The notes below the pieces were generated by a model. The model was not told the DNA's origin and did not search any database. It saw only the letters and a list, made by a program, of their open reading frames with translations. A stretch of 16,055 nucleotides of DNA from SVTX01 sp045659745. GTDB taxonomy: Bacteria > Bacillota > Clostridia > Oscillospirales > CAG-272. Position 1 is the stretch's first letter; each line of letters starts with the position of its first letter. Below are positions 7,161 to 13,256 of this stretch, in pieces. The stretch spans positions 1-16,055 of the forward strand of contig JAZRCL010000088.1 in NCBI GenBank assembly GCA_045659745.1. The letters run 5' to 3'. The translations under genes and the position numbers were made by a program.

Positions 7161-7811
7161 ATGAAAATCAATCACTTCCAAATTACATCCGCATCCGCCC
7201 TTAATATCGAATTTGCAACCACCGCGCCCATTTGCGTTCTTCGTGGTCGCTATTCTGATCTTGCCCTTGACCTTATGCGCGAGTTGATTGGTGACTTCGG
7301 TGCGCAGAGCAATCCCGACCGCGTTGACGATGGACGCTTCGTGCTTCACGCAGATATTGAAATGGACAGCAAGAGCCACACGGTTTGCTACATCAGAAAC
7401 GCAGATTTCATCGGAGATAACCGTATTGCCGCCAACTTCAAGCCAAACAGTATTGAATTCTCCATTGATGATACTGAGGAGTACCTCCAAAAGCGTACGG
7501 AACGTAATGTAGATAACAGCAATGTATTGGATACAAGCAAAATCGCAACAGATATCCGCCTTTCTGAAAGTGACCGCAGGCTCTTGGCTTTTGAAGAATT
7601 TATCAAGCAAATTCACGCTGACGACGACCGCCCCATATTCATCTATGATTTTTTTGATCGAATTGATGAGGCGGTAGATATCACTCCTTATCTTAATAAG
7701 GTCGCAGGGCTTAACAGACAGGTGTTTGCCTCGATTTGTGAAGGCTATCATTTGCAAAATACAACGCCTCACAACATTCATATAGTAAATATGGAGGAAC
7801 ATAATGATTAA
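7161..7811 (+). CDS. Degenerate ABC/RecF-like ATPase-fold protein lacking a P-loop
   Basis: This 216-residue protein has no assigned family, but its order of motifs looks like a shrunken ABC/SMC-type ATPase. At 24-45, PICVLRGRYSDLALDLMREL sits where a Walker A strand-loop-helix would be, with no GKS/T. At ~137-146, LSESDRRLLAF resembles an ABC signature. At ~159-175, RPIFIYDFFDRIDEA resembles Walker B plus D-loop, with Phe in place of the catalytic Glu. ICEGY near 195 sits at the switch position. If this is right, it cannot hydrolyse ATP and may be structural or regulatory. AAGGAGAT precedes the ATG. It is the first gene of the cassette and overlaps the next by 8 bases. Existence of the gene is sure; the ATPase ancestry is my inference. 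Confidence 0.75.
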   Translation: MKINHFQITSASALNIEFATTAPICVLRGRYSDLALDLMRELIGDFGAQSNPDRVDDGRFVLHADIEMDSKSHTVCYIRNADFIGDNRIAANFKPNSIEFSIDDTEEYLQKRTERNVDNSNVLDTSKIATDIRLSESDRRLLAFEEFIKQIHADDDRPIFIYDFFDRIDEAVDITPYLNKVAGLNRQVFASICEGYHLQNTTPHNIHIVNMEEHND

Positions 7812-8052
7812 GCCACCTTGCAAGCGCGTTTTGCCACCCGTTGGTACAGCCTATGATGAGGATCATACAGTTATCGTCTGCCCTGTTTGTAAGCGCAAAA
7901 CGCTTGATAATTATGATATCTGCCGCAATTGCGGTTGGGAGTATGATGGTTTCCCGGAGGATCACTATTCTGCCGCGAATGGTGCTACACTTACCGATTA
8001 CCGCGAACAATATAAACAAGCATTGAAAGAAAGGAATACACAAGATGTATAA
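7804..8052 (+). CDS. CPCC-type cysteine-rich zinc-ribbon protein
   Basis: The 82-residue protein resembles the Cys_rich_CPCC family (PF14206): CPVCKRKTLDNYDICRNCGW gives Cys26, Cys29, Cys40 and Cys43 as a likely zinc site, followed by the WEYDG and NGATLTDYREQYKQ segments typical of that family's C-terminus. Such proteins are small, cytosolic and of unknown function, and often lie in accessory regions. The start overlaps the previous gene by 8 bases and has a GGAGG site inside its end; the end overlaps the next gene by 8 bases. Translational coupling of all three is likely. Confidence 0.85.
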   Translation: MIKPPCKRVLPPVGTAYDEDHTVIVCPVCKRKTLDNYDICRNCGWEYDGFPEDHYSAANGATLTDYREQYKQALKERNTQDV

Positions 8053-8608
8053 ATATTATAATCCTCATCCCAAGGGCTTGTCAACCGACGATTGCGTAAA
8101 ACGCACCATCGTCGTGGTGACGGGTATGGATTACTCAAAAGTTCAGCGAGAATTGAACGAATACAAGAAGGTCACAGGTGCAAAATCCTTTAACAGTATC
8201 AAAAATCTTCGCTATGTAGAGGATGTATTGAAAGCGAGTAAACTTCTTCCTGAAGATAATTTGACCGCCGAGGAATTTTGCAAAAAATATCCCCACGGCA
8301 GATACATTCTCGATATGAATGAGCATTGGTCTGCTTGCGTTGACGGTTGTATTTATGACACGTGGGATTGTAGTAAGGAAATAGTGAACTTCGCCTATGA
8401 GATTATCATTGAGCCTTTCACACCGCCCGATCTCAAAAATCAAGTGTTCAAATACTGTTGCACCTCAGAAAAAAAATCCGATACAGAAACGCGCATCCGT
8501 ATTTATGACGGCAACAGTACGTTCACAGAGCGCATTATTCCTACCGAGCTAACCGCAGGCTATGTCAGTTGTTTGCAGGATAGCAATTACAAATATATTG
8601 AACTTTAG
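8045..8608 (+). CDS. Papain-like cysteine-protease-fold protein (phage-type)
   Basis: The protein has 187 residues. The N-terminal pattern STDDCVKRTIVVVTGMDY (from residue 13) and the later HWSACVDGCIYDTWDCS (94-110) match a scheme I know from small phage and accessory proteins with a papain-like fold: Cys17 heading a helix, His94, and Asp105 in YDTWD. These could form a Cys/His/Asp triad. No signal peptide is seen, so it acts in the cytosol. Residues ~125-187 (EPFTPPDL... onward) have no recognised domain. The ribosome site is AAGGA at 8031-8035. Protease, deamidase or transferase activity are all possible; the triad is an inference from spacing and neighbouring residues. Confidence 0.7.
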   Translation: MYKYYNPHPKGLSTDDCVKRTIVVVTGMDYSKVQRELNEYKKVTGAKSFNSIKNLRYVEDVLKASKLLPEDNLTAEEFCKKYPHGRYILDMNEHWSACVDGCIYDTWDCSKEIVNFAYEIIIEPFTPPDLKNQVFKYCCTSEKKSDTETRIRIYDGNSTFTERIIPTELTAGYVSCLQDSNYKYIEL

Positions 8609-8621
8609 GGAGGATACTAAA

Positions 8622-9083
8622 ATGAAGGTTGAAATCTACTCACGAGAAGCAATCAAAGAGCTGATGCAGGGTGAATTCCCGAAGAACACCGCCGTCATCA
8701 GCTTTTGCAGTCCGCGAAAAACGCGCAGAGCCGAAGAAGTACGAGTGTATTTCGGAAACGTATGTGACCGCGTGTTCAACATTTTGATCCCCGACATTGA
8801 TATTGAAATCCTCGAGGATTACGGCTATACCTACGAAACCTATCTTGCCGAAGCAGACGAGCTTGCAAAATTTATTTATGAGGCAAGAGCTGATGGACGC
8901 GATATTCTCTGTCAATGCGATTTCGGTCAAAGTCGCTCTGCCGCCTGCGCCGCTGCAATATTACAGCACTTTGAGGGGCGTGGAATTGATATTTTTTCGG
9001 ATTATCGGTATTATCCCAATCAGCTTGTTTATCATAAGGTGTTTGATGCACTTGAGAAGTATCAAGGAGAAAATCAGAGATGA
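8622..9083 (+). CDS. Dual-specificity / tyrosine phosphatase-like protein
   Basis: This is a 153-residue cytosolic protein. ILCQCDFGQSRSA (95-107) is a CX5R phosphatase loop with Cys99 and Arg105 and the following Ser106 intact, so phosphatase or phosphotransfer chemistry is plausible. Asp66 lies 33 residues before Cys99, about where the general acid of small dual-specificity phosphatases sits. The helix before the loop (YLAEADELAKFIYEARADG) and a C-terminal YYPNQLVYHKVFDAL helix fit a compact family member. The ATG at 8622 is chosen because a GGGAGG site ends about 8 bases upstream; an in-frame ATG at 8562 lies inside the previous gene. It overlaps the PolC-like gene by 4 bases. The substrate is unknown: protein, nucleotide or RNA 5' phosphate are possible. 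Confidence 0.8.
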   Translation: MKVEIYSREAIKELMQGEFPKNTAVISFCSPRKTRRAEEVRVYFGNVCDRVFNILIPDIDIEILEDYGYTYETYLAEADELAKFIYEARADGRDILCQCDFGQSRSAACAAAILQHFEGRGIDIFSDYRYYPNQLVYHKVFDALEKYQGENQR

Positions 9084-10177
9084 CCGAAAAAGAAATCTGG
9101 GATAAAGCGTACAATCGAATATTTGGGCTTTACGGAGATATGCCCGATCTGCGTATCGTCAGCCGCTTTTATAGCGAAAAGCAAGCCTTTATGCAATACA
9201 AGGTTGGGAAATACTTTTACGACCTTGCGGGGCTCCGACAGGAAGCCGAGGATGCAGGTGAGCGATTGATCGTCAAAAATGTCGTTGCCTCATGTCTTGT
9301 AGCATATCTGCTCGGCACGGTTGATGAAAATCCGCTCCCCGCGCATTACTATTGCCCGAAATGTAAAACGGTGGAATGGATGGAAGGCAGGTGCGTGTTC
9401 GATCTTCTCGACCGTACCTGCGCGTGCGGTGAGAGAATGAAGCCCGATGGCTTTGACATTCCCTTTGAAACATATCTGCCATACGCAAAAAAACTCAAGA
9501 CCGCCGACACCGTTCCCGAAAACTACAAACAACTGTTTGATTCCATCCTCTCGCATTTTCAAAGGTCGCTGTTGGACACAGTCAATATCTGCAAGCAGCT
9601 TGAAAAGGCTACGGGCATTTGTATGGATGACATTGACTTGAACGACCGCGAGGTAAAGCGCAGATTACTGACAGGTAATTTTGAGAAATTGGCAGGTCTT
9701 GGCGGCGAAAAGGTTATCAAGCAGATGATTGCGACCGCACATCCGCTAACGTATCACGATCTTTTGAAACTGATCGGACTCGCACACGGCACCTGTACTT
9801 GGCGACATAATTCCGAATATCTGATTGCAGACGGTGCGTGCTCCCTTTCCGATATTCCCGCTACGTGCGACGAAGTGTTTATGACCATCCGTGACGCGAT
9901 GCGTGATTGCGATTTTCACGATGCGGGCTTTGCCTATGACGTAGCGAACAAAGCTCGGCGTGGATATTATCTTGAGCGCGGAATGGGCGATTATACCAAC
10001 CAAACACTTTCGATGCTTGGACTCGACGATTGGTTTGGTAGCTTTATTAGAATCACGCATTATATGTCAACAAAGGCTCTTGCGGTGTTAGAATTGAAAT
10101 ATTCCATTATACTTACTTGGTATCAAGCCTATTATCCGAGAGAGTATCAAAAAATGATGGCTAACTATATTACTTGA
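9080..10177 (+). CDS. PolC-derived protein lacking the polymerase active site
   Basis: The 365 residues follow the Gram-positive replicase PolC (pol III alpha) co-linearly. EIWDKAYNRIFGLYG (5-19) matches the region before the nucleotide-binding loop. VKNVVASC (65-72) stands where PolC has GSRGSVGSS. NPLPAHYYCPKCK (84-96), a second Cys pair DRTCACGE (111-118) and DGFDIPFETYL (123-133) match PolC's zinc region. LLDTVNI to DDIDLNDREV (164-192) matches the segment after the third catalytic Asp. GLAHGTCTW and LIADGACSLSD (233-258) and KALAVLELKYSIILTWYQAYYP (from 332) match the PolC C-terminal region. PolC's DIDLNFSGEYQ and KLDILG aspartates are absent: the intervening palm is replaced by about 30 residues. 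PHP, OB and exonuclease domains are also missing. AAGGAGA is at 9064-9070; coupling to the phosphatase gene is by ATGA overlap. Not a polymerase; perhaps a DNA, clamp or replisome-binding protein. Confidence 0.88.
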   Translation: MTEKEIWDKAYNRIFGLYGDMPDLRIVSRFYSEKQAFMQYKVGKYFYDLAGLRQEAEDAGERLIVKNVVASCLVAYLLGTVDENPLPAHYYCPKCKTVEWMEGRCVFDLLDRTCACGERMKPDGFDIPFETYLPYAKKLKTADTVPENYKQLFDSILSHFQRSLLDTVNICKQLEKATGICMDDIDLNDREVKRRLLTGNFEKLAGLGGEKVIKQMIATAHPLTYHDLLKLIGLAHGTCTWRHNSEYLIADGACSLSDIPATCDEVFMTIRDAMRDCDFHDAGFAYDVANKARRGYYLERGMGDYTNQTLSMLGLDDWFGSFIRITHYMSTKALAVLELKYSIILTWYQAYYPREYQKMMANYIT

Positions 10178-10202
10178 AAATTAAAGAAAATTATGTTATA
10201 AT
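10174..10202 (+). promoter_or_regulatory. mazF promoter embedded in the end of the PolC-like gene
   Basis: TTGAAA (10174-10179) covers the stop codon of the PolC-like gene; 17 bases later comes TGT-TATAAT (hexamer 10197-10202), an extended -10. It allows mazF to be made independently of the cassette. Confidence 0.8.
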
Positions 10203-10233
10203 TAGGATGCCACAAAGCAGGAGGTGTAAACTT

Positions 10234-10593
10234 ATGAAAATCAAGCGTGGAGATATATTTTTTGCTGATCTATCACCTGTATTGGGTACAGAAATGGGCG
10301 GGATGCGGTACGTGGTTGTTATTCAAAACGATGATTTGAATGATGAAGTCTGCTCAAATGACGGTACTGTTATCGTTGCACCGCTGTCTTCAAATAACAT
10401 TGAAGTTGGGAGTAAAACGGCAATGGCAACGATTGCTGCAGATATACCGGAGTTTGCGTGTTTTCCATATAGGATTCTACTTTTTGGTATCAGAGCGATT
10501 GATACTAAGCGCTTAAAAAATCATATTGGGCGTTTGAGCGATGAAATTATGACAGAGCTTGATAAAAAGCTCAAATATGCTTTGAGTCTGTAA
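10234..10593 (+). CDS. MazF/PemK-family protein without visible antitoxin
   Basis: This 119-residue protein starts MKIKRGDIFFADLSPVLGTE and has GGMRYVVVIQND with the conserved Arg25 of MazF endoribonucleases, then VIVAPLSS, ILLFGIRAIDTKRL and IGRLSDEIMTELDK as in the family. Two active-site regions differ from B. subtilis MazF: the PTHV segment holding Thr48 aligns with AMAT here (Met64), and LLEQIRTID reads LLFGIRAID. RNase activity may be lost or altered. The start at 10234 follows a CAGGAGGTG site; the in-frame ATG at 10174 is upstream of both ribosome site and -10. No MazE-like gene precedes it. It either belongs to the cassette or is an independent module behind it. Confidence 0.88.
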   Translation: MKIKRGDIFFADLSPVLGTEMGGMRYVVVIQNDDLNDEVCSNDGTVIVAPLSSNNIEVGSKTAMATIAADIPEFACFPYRILLFGIRAIDTKRLKNHIGRLSDEIMTELDKKLKYALSL

Positions 10594-10607
10594 TTAAATA
10601 TGATAGC

Positions 10608-10641
10608 AACAAGCCCTCCGCAAAATTGCGGAGGGCTTGTT
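10608..10641. terminator. Bidirectional terminator between mazF and the convergent gene
   Basis: A perfect 16-base inverted repeat, arms 10608-10623 and 10626-10641 with core CAAGCCCTCCGC, lies in the 53-base gap between two genes that meet tail to tail. Downstream T runs are short on both sides. Confidence 0.88.
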
Positions 10642-10646
10642 AATGC

Positions 10647-11378
10647 TTATTTCTCTTTTTCGGATGTAACCGTACTCCAGTGCGTGAGCTCCCATATGAT
10701 CGGATCAATACTCGGATGTGTTTCTTTAATTTTGTCTGTTAAAGCTTTTTGATATTCCTTGTAGGTTGTTTCATCAAATTTACTCCAACAGATTTCCTTA
10801 TTATTACCATTCTTCGGCTTTTTTATCCCATATGTGATTGTGTTATTATCAACATAGCATTTTTTACTTCCAGCAGCAATATCCATTATAATGCTATCTA
10901 TTGGAATATGCATATACGGAAGAAGCGATTTTAAGGAAAGCTGTGTGCGATTGCTTTCTGAATAAACGTACAAATTTTTCAAAGTCATATTTACCCACTT
11001 TTGCGCTTGTCCAAAATACAGACTGTTCTTTGGATCACCCTGATCTGTAGTACCTTTATATTCATCGATGATCGTGCTGCACAGCGCAGTATGCTGACTG
11101 TTAAAATCTTCTTCTGAGGGTGTATTTTTTATCCATTGCTCTATTTGTTTTTTTATGACTTCTGTTATTTTATCTCTTTTATCCCTTTTATTTTGGGCAA
11201 TTTCATTATTTACCTTGCTTCCCTTTTCTTTAGATTCCTTATAATCGGAGGCAAATGTGATAGTTCTGCACATATCTCTGTATGCAAAATCAGAGCATCT
11301 TTTATATGCATCCTCATCATTGTTTCCTAAATGTCCGTTCAAAAAGCGCAGTACATTTTCATCAATCTCAAAAGCCAT
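10647..11378 (-). CDS. Uncharacterised AT-rich accessory protein
   Basis: I do not recognise an assigned function for this 243-residue protein. It is soluble and helix-rich: a charged, likely coiled segment at ~45-85 (KGSKVNNEIAQNKRDKRDKI) precedes YFGQAQKWVNMTLKNLYVY (121-139), then YMHIPIDSIIMD (155-166), ICWSKFDETTYKEYQKAL and a C-terminal PIIWELTHWS. That order (FGxAQKxVNMTxKYL, then PxDS, then WS and a C-terminal IIWE) recurs, from memory, in uncharacterised proteins of other clostridia, so this is probably a real family. Base composition is visibly more AT-rich than its neighbours, which suggests recent transfer. AAAGGAGATGAT precedes the ATG; a near-consensus promoter with a 28-bp palindrome lies upstream. 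Confidence 0.85.
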   Translation of the reverse strand: MAFEIDENVLRFLNGHLGNNDEDAYKRCSDFAYRDMCRTITFASDYKESKEKGSKVNNEIAQNKRDKRDKITEVIKKQIEQWIKNTPSEEDFNSQHTALCSTIIDEYKGTTDQGDPKNSLYFGQAQKWVNMTLKNLYVYSESNRTQLSLKSLLPYMHIPIDSIIMDIAAGSKKCYVDNNTITYGIKKPKNGNNKEICWSKFDETTYKEYQKALTDKIKETHPSIDPIIWELTHWSTVTSEKEK

Positions 11379-11428
11379 AATATCATCTCCTTTGTTTTGT
11401 GCACAGAAATCACATACGGTGCAATTTA

Positions 11429-11457
11429 ATTATACCACCTCTCCCCCCAAAAGTCAA
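11429..11457 (-). promoter_or_regulatory. Promoter of the uncharacterised AT-rich gene
   Basis: On the minus strand TTGACT (11452-11457), 17 bases, then TGG-TATAAT (hexamer 11429-11434). The -35 box lies inside the 28-bp palindrome, so a protein bound there would block it. Confidence 0.85.
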
Positions 11458-11477
11458 TATTTGCAAATATTGACTTT
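11450..11477. promoter_or_regulatory. Perfect 28-bp palindrome, probable operator
   Basis: Each 14-base arm reads AAAGTCAATATTTG toward the centre, with no mismatch and no spacer. It covers the -35 box of the leftward promoter and ends five bases before the -35 box of the rightward one, the position expected for a dimeric repressor controlling both genes. Which protein binds it is unknown. Confidence 0.75.
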
Positions 11478-11482
11478 GGTAC

Positions 11483-11511
11483 TTGATTTTCCTTACAAAT
11501 CTTGATATAAT
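11483..11511 (+). promoter_or_regulatory. Promoter of the DUF5722 gene
   Basis: TTGATT (11483-11488), 17 bases, then TGA-TATAAT (hexamer 11506-11511), about 28 bases before the start codon at 11540. Confidence 0.8.
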
Positions 11512-11539
11512 CAATACAGACAGTCATCTGGAGGCGTTT

Positions 11540-13138
11540 ATGAAAATCAATAACATAATAGCAACACAAAATGAAATAAGACTTCACATTGACGGCGAGT
11601 GCGTGGGCAACGTATATGCCGCAGCATACGTGCCGCTTATTTGCGGTGACGCGGAGCAAAAGCACACGGGACGTTTGGTTAGCACAAGCTCCCTTGTTAG
11701 CGACGGGCATATAATTTTCCCTCGATATATAGATAGCTACGATATGCTCACCTGCCGCTTTGACGTCAAAGCTGACGGAGTCGAGGTTGACGGCGTCAGA
11801 TACGTGACGGACTTCTCTGCCGATTTTTCGCGCGATAATTCCCCCGAGCCAAGCGTAAAAAAGCCTGTGGGCACGTGGGTCACGTCCGAGGAATACGACT
11901 ACGATTATATGGGCTTTGGCTGTATGATGACCGAGGTAAACTGCGCGTGGATACAAAAGCTTGTCCCCGAGGAGAATGATATAGTTCATATCTACAACGG
12001 CAAGGAGTACTATTTCGACCGCAATTTTATGGATCTGTACGACAAGCTTATGCTTCCTTGCATCAAGCGAAATATTCCTTGTCTGATAAGACTTATCAAC
12101 AGACCGAGCTATCGCTTGTGCGGCTCTGATGACGCTCTTATGAAGGTAATTTTGCACCCTGCATATGAGGATATGGGATTTAACGAGGAGATGAGCGCGT
12201 TCAACATCCGGACCGAGGAGGGTCTTGATATGTACTGCGCGTTTGTGGACTTTGTCTGCGCTCGATACGTGGACAGAAGCTCTCCCCTCTGTTGCGCGCA
12301 CGTGCTTGACGTCGGCAACGAGGTTAACACTCCCGACACGTGGCACAATTGTGGTCCTATGAAGTGCGAGGACTATATGGAGGAATACACAGAGCAGCTC
12401 CGTCTTGCGCACCTTATAGCGCGTAAATACTATGCTCACAGCCGCGCAAACATCTCGCTTGACCATTACTTTACTATGAGCCTCAAACCCGACGAGCTTC
12501 GCTATTACACCTCGCGCGAATGCCTTGCATATCTTTTGAAATATTCCCATCGCGACGGCGACTTTGATTGGGGTATTGCCGCTCACCCCTACCCCGAAAA
12601 TCTTACCCAGAGCCAGTTTTACCAGGACACAACGGCAACCTTTTCGTATGACACAATCCGCATAACTATGAAAAATATGGAAATGTGGCAGCATATTGTT
12701 GAGCTTGATGAGTTCAAATTCCGTGGACAGACTCGCAGAGTCGTGTTTGACGAGCAGGGCTTCCATACCTCAAGCGATGACCCCGAGACAGAAAATAAGG
12801 GCGCATATTCCTTTGTTCTGGCATATATCAAGCTCCGAAATTCCCAAAATCTTGATTGGTTTATTATCAACAGATATGCGGATATGCCGCTTGACGATGA
12901 GTCCAGCCTGCATCTCGGACTTCGCTATGAAAAAGGCTACGCCGACGATATGCACCTGCTTATTACCCCCGGCGATTACAAAAAGATATGCTATGCCATT
13001 CGCGATATGGAAAGTCAAAACGAGCAGACCTGGATTGACGAGGCGCGTGAATATATAGGTGCTGAGCTGTTTGACAGTCTCATCTCACCGCCCGACCCCG
13101 CCCCCACAAACTATTTTAAGGATATAATAAATTCATAA
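11540..13138 (+). CDS. DUF5722-family protein, glycoside-hydrolase-like
   Basis: This 532-residue protein has no signal peptide. Residues 1-~105 are beta-rich and precede a TIM-barrel-like region. LDVGNEVNTP (256-265, Glu261), SLDHYF (306-311), AAHPYPENL (347-355) and VFDEQGFHTSS (402-412, Glu405) are hallmarks I associate with DUF5722. The GNE and strand-end Glu pair fits a clan GH-A retaining glycosidase, with Glu261 as acid/base and Glu405 as nucleophile; the substrate is unknown and this mechanism is inferred. The start at 11540 follows a TGGAGG site; an upstream in-frame ATG at 11483 overlaps the promoter. It is a single-gene unit bounded by the terminator at 13145-13175. The lack of a signal points to intracellular oligosaccharides or glycosides. 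Confidence 0.85.
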   Translation: MKINNIIATQNEIRLHIDGECVGNVYAAAYVPLICGDAEQKHTGRLVSTSSLVSDGHIIFPRYIDSYDMLTCRFDVKADGVEVDGVRYVTDFSADFSRDNSPEPSVKKPVGTWVTSEEYDYDYMGFGCMMTEVNCAWIQKLVPEENDIVHIYNGKEYYFDRNFMDLYDKLMLPCIKRNIPCLIRLINRPSYRLCGSDDALMKVILHPAYEDMGFNEEMSAFNIRTEEGLDMYCAFVDFVCARYVDRSSPLCCAHVLDVGNEVNTPDTWHNCGPMKCEDYMEEYTEQLRLAHLIARKYYAHSRANISLDHYFTMSLKPDELRYYTSRECLAYLLKYSHRDGDFDWGIAAHPYPENLTQSQFYQDTTATFSYDTIRITMKNMEMWQHIVELDEFKFRGQTRRVVFDEQGFHTSSDDPETENKGAYSFVLAYIKLRNSQNLDWFIINRYADMPLDDESSLHLGLRYEKGYADDMHLLITPGDYKKICYAIRDMESQNEQTWIDEAREYIGAELFDSLISPPDPAPTNYFKDIINS

Positions 13139-13144
13139 AGCTAC

Positions 13145-13175
13145 AACTCCCTCGTTAAAAAACGAGGGAGTTTTT
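13145..13175 (+). terminator. Rho-independent terminator after the DUF5722 gene
   Basis: AACTCCCTCGTT (13145-13156), AAAA loop, AACGAGGGAGTT (13161-13172), then TTT: a perfect 12-bp stem. It lies 10 bases before the TetR-gene -35 box. Confidence 0.95.
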
Positions 13176-13185
13176 ATAAAAGCTA

Positions 13186-13214
13186 TTGACAAGAAAGATA
13201 ACTTATGATAAAAT
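13186..13214 (+). promoter_or_regulatory. Promoter of the TetR-ABC operon
   Basis: TTGACA (13186-13191), 17 bases, TGA-TAAAAT (hexamer 13209-13214): consensus -35 with an extended -10. Confidence 0.85.
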
Positions 13215-13240
13215 AGCAATTGATATATAACGATTGCTAT
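13213..13240. promoter_or_regulatory. TetR-type operator
   Basis: ATAGCAAT (13213-13220) and ATTGCTAT (13233-13240) are perfect inverted arms separated by 12 bases. They begin inside the -10 box and run over the expected transcription start, just before the TetR-family gene, the classic position for autorepression. Confidence 0.8.
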
Positions 13241-13256
13241 ATTTAGGAGGTGTATT

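Noticed and set aside
7152..7823. A 223-codon minus-strand frame opposite the first cassette gene
   Set aside because: The plus-strand gene has a proper promoter, ribosome site and coupled downstream start; the minus frame has none of these.
8562..8621. In-frame upstream ATG extending the phosphatase-like protein
   Set aside because: It lies inside the preceding gene without a ribosome site; the GGGAGG site fits the ATG at 8622.
9080..10177. The PolC-like gene as a sequencing-error fragment of the real polC
   Set aside because: The frame is open throughout, has its own ribosome site and coupled start, and has an internal palm deletion rather than a truncation. The surrounding genes are not the usual polC neighbours.
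10174..10233. In-frame upstream ATG that would extend MazF by 20 residues
   Set aside because: It lies upstream of the -10 box and of the CAGGAGGTG site, and the family's conserved start is MKIKRGDIFF at 10234.
11483..11539. In-frame upstream ATG of the DUF5722 gene
   Set aside because: It overlaps the -35 and -10 boxes; the TGGAGG site points to 11540.
11426..12766. A 446-codon open frame on the minus strand opposite the DUF5722 gene
   Set aside because: It is a shadow of a well-supported plus-strand gene: low-complexity composition, no ribosome site, no family motifs, and it runs through the divergent promoter region.
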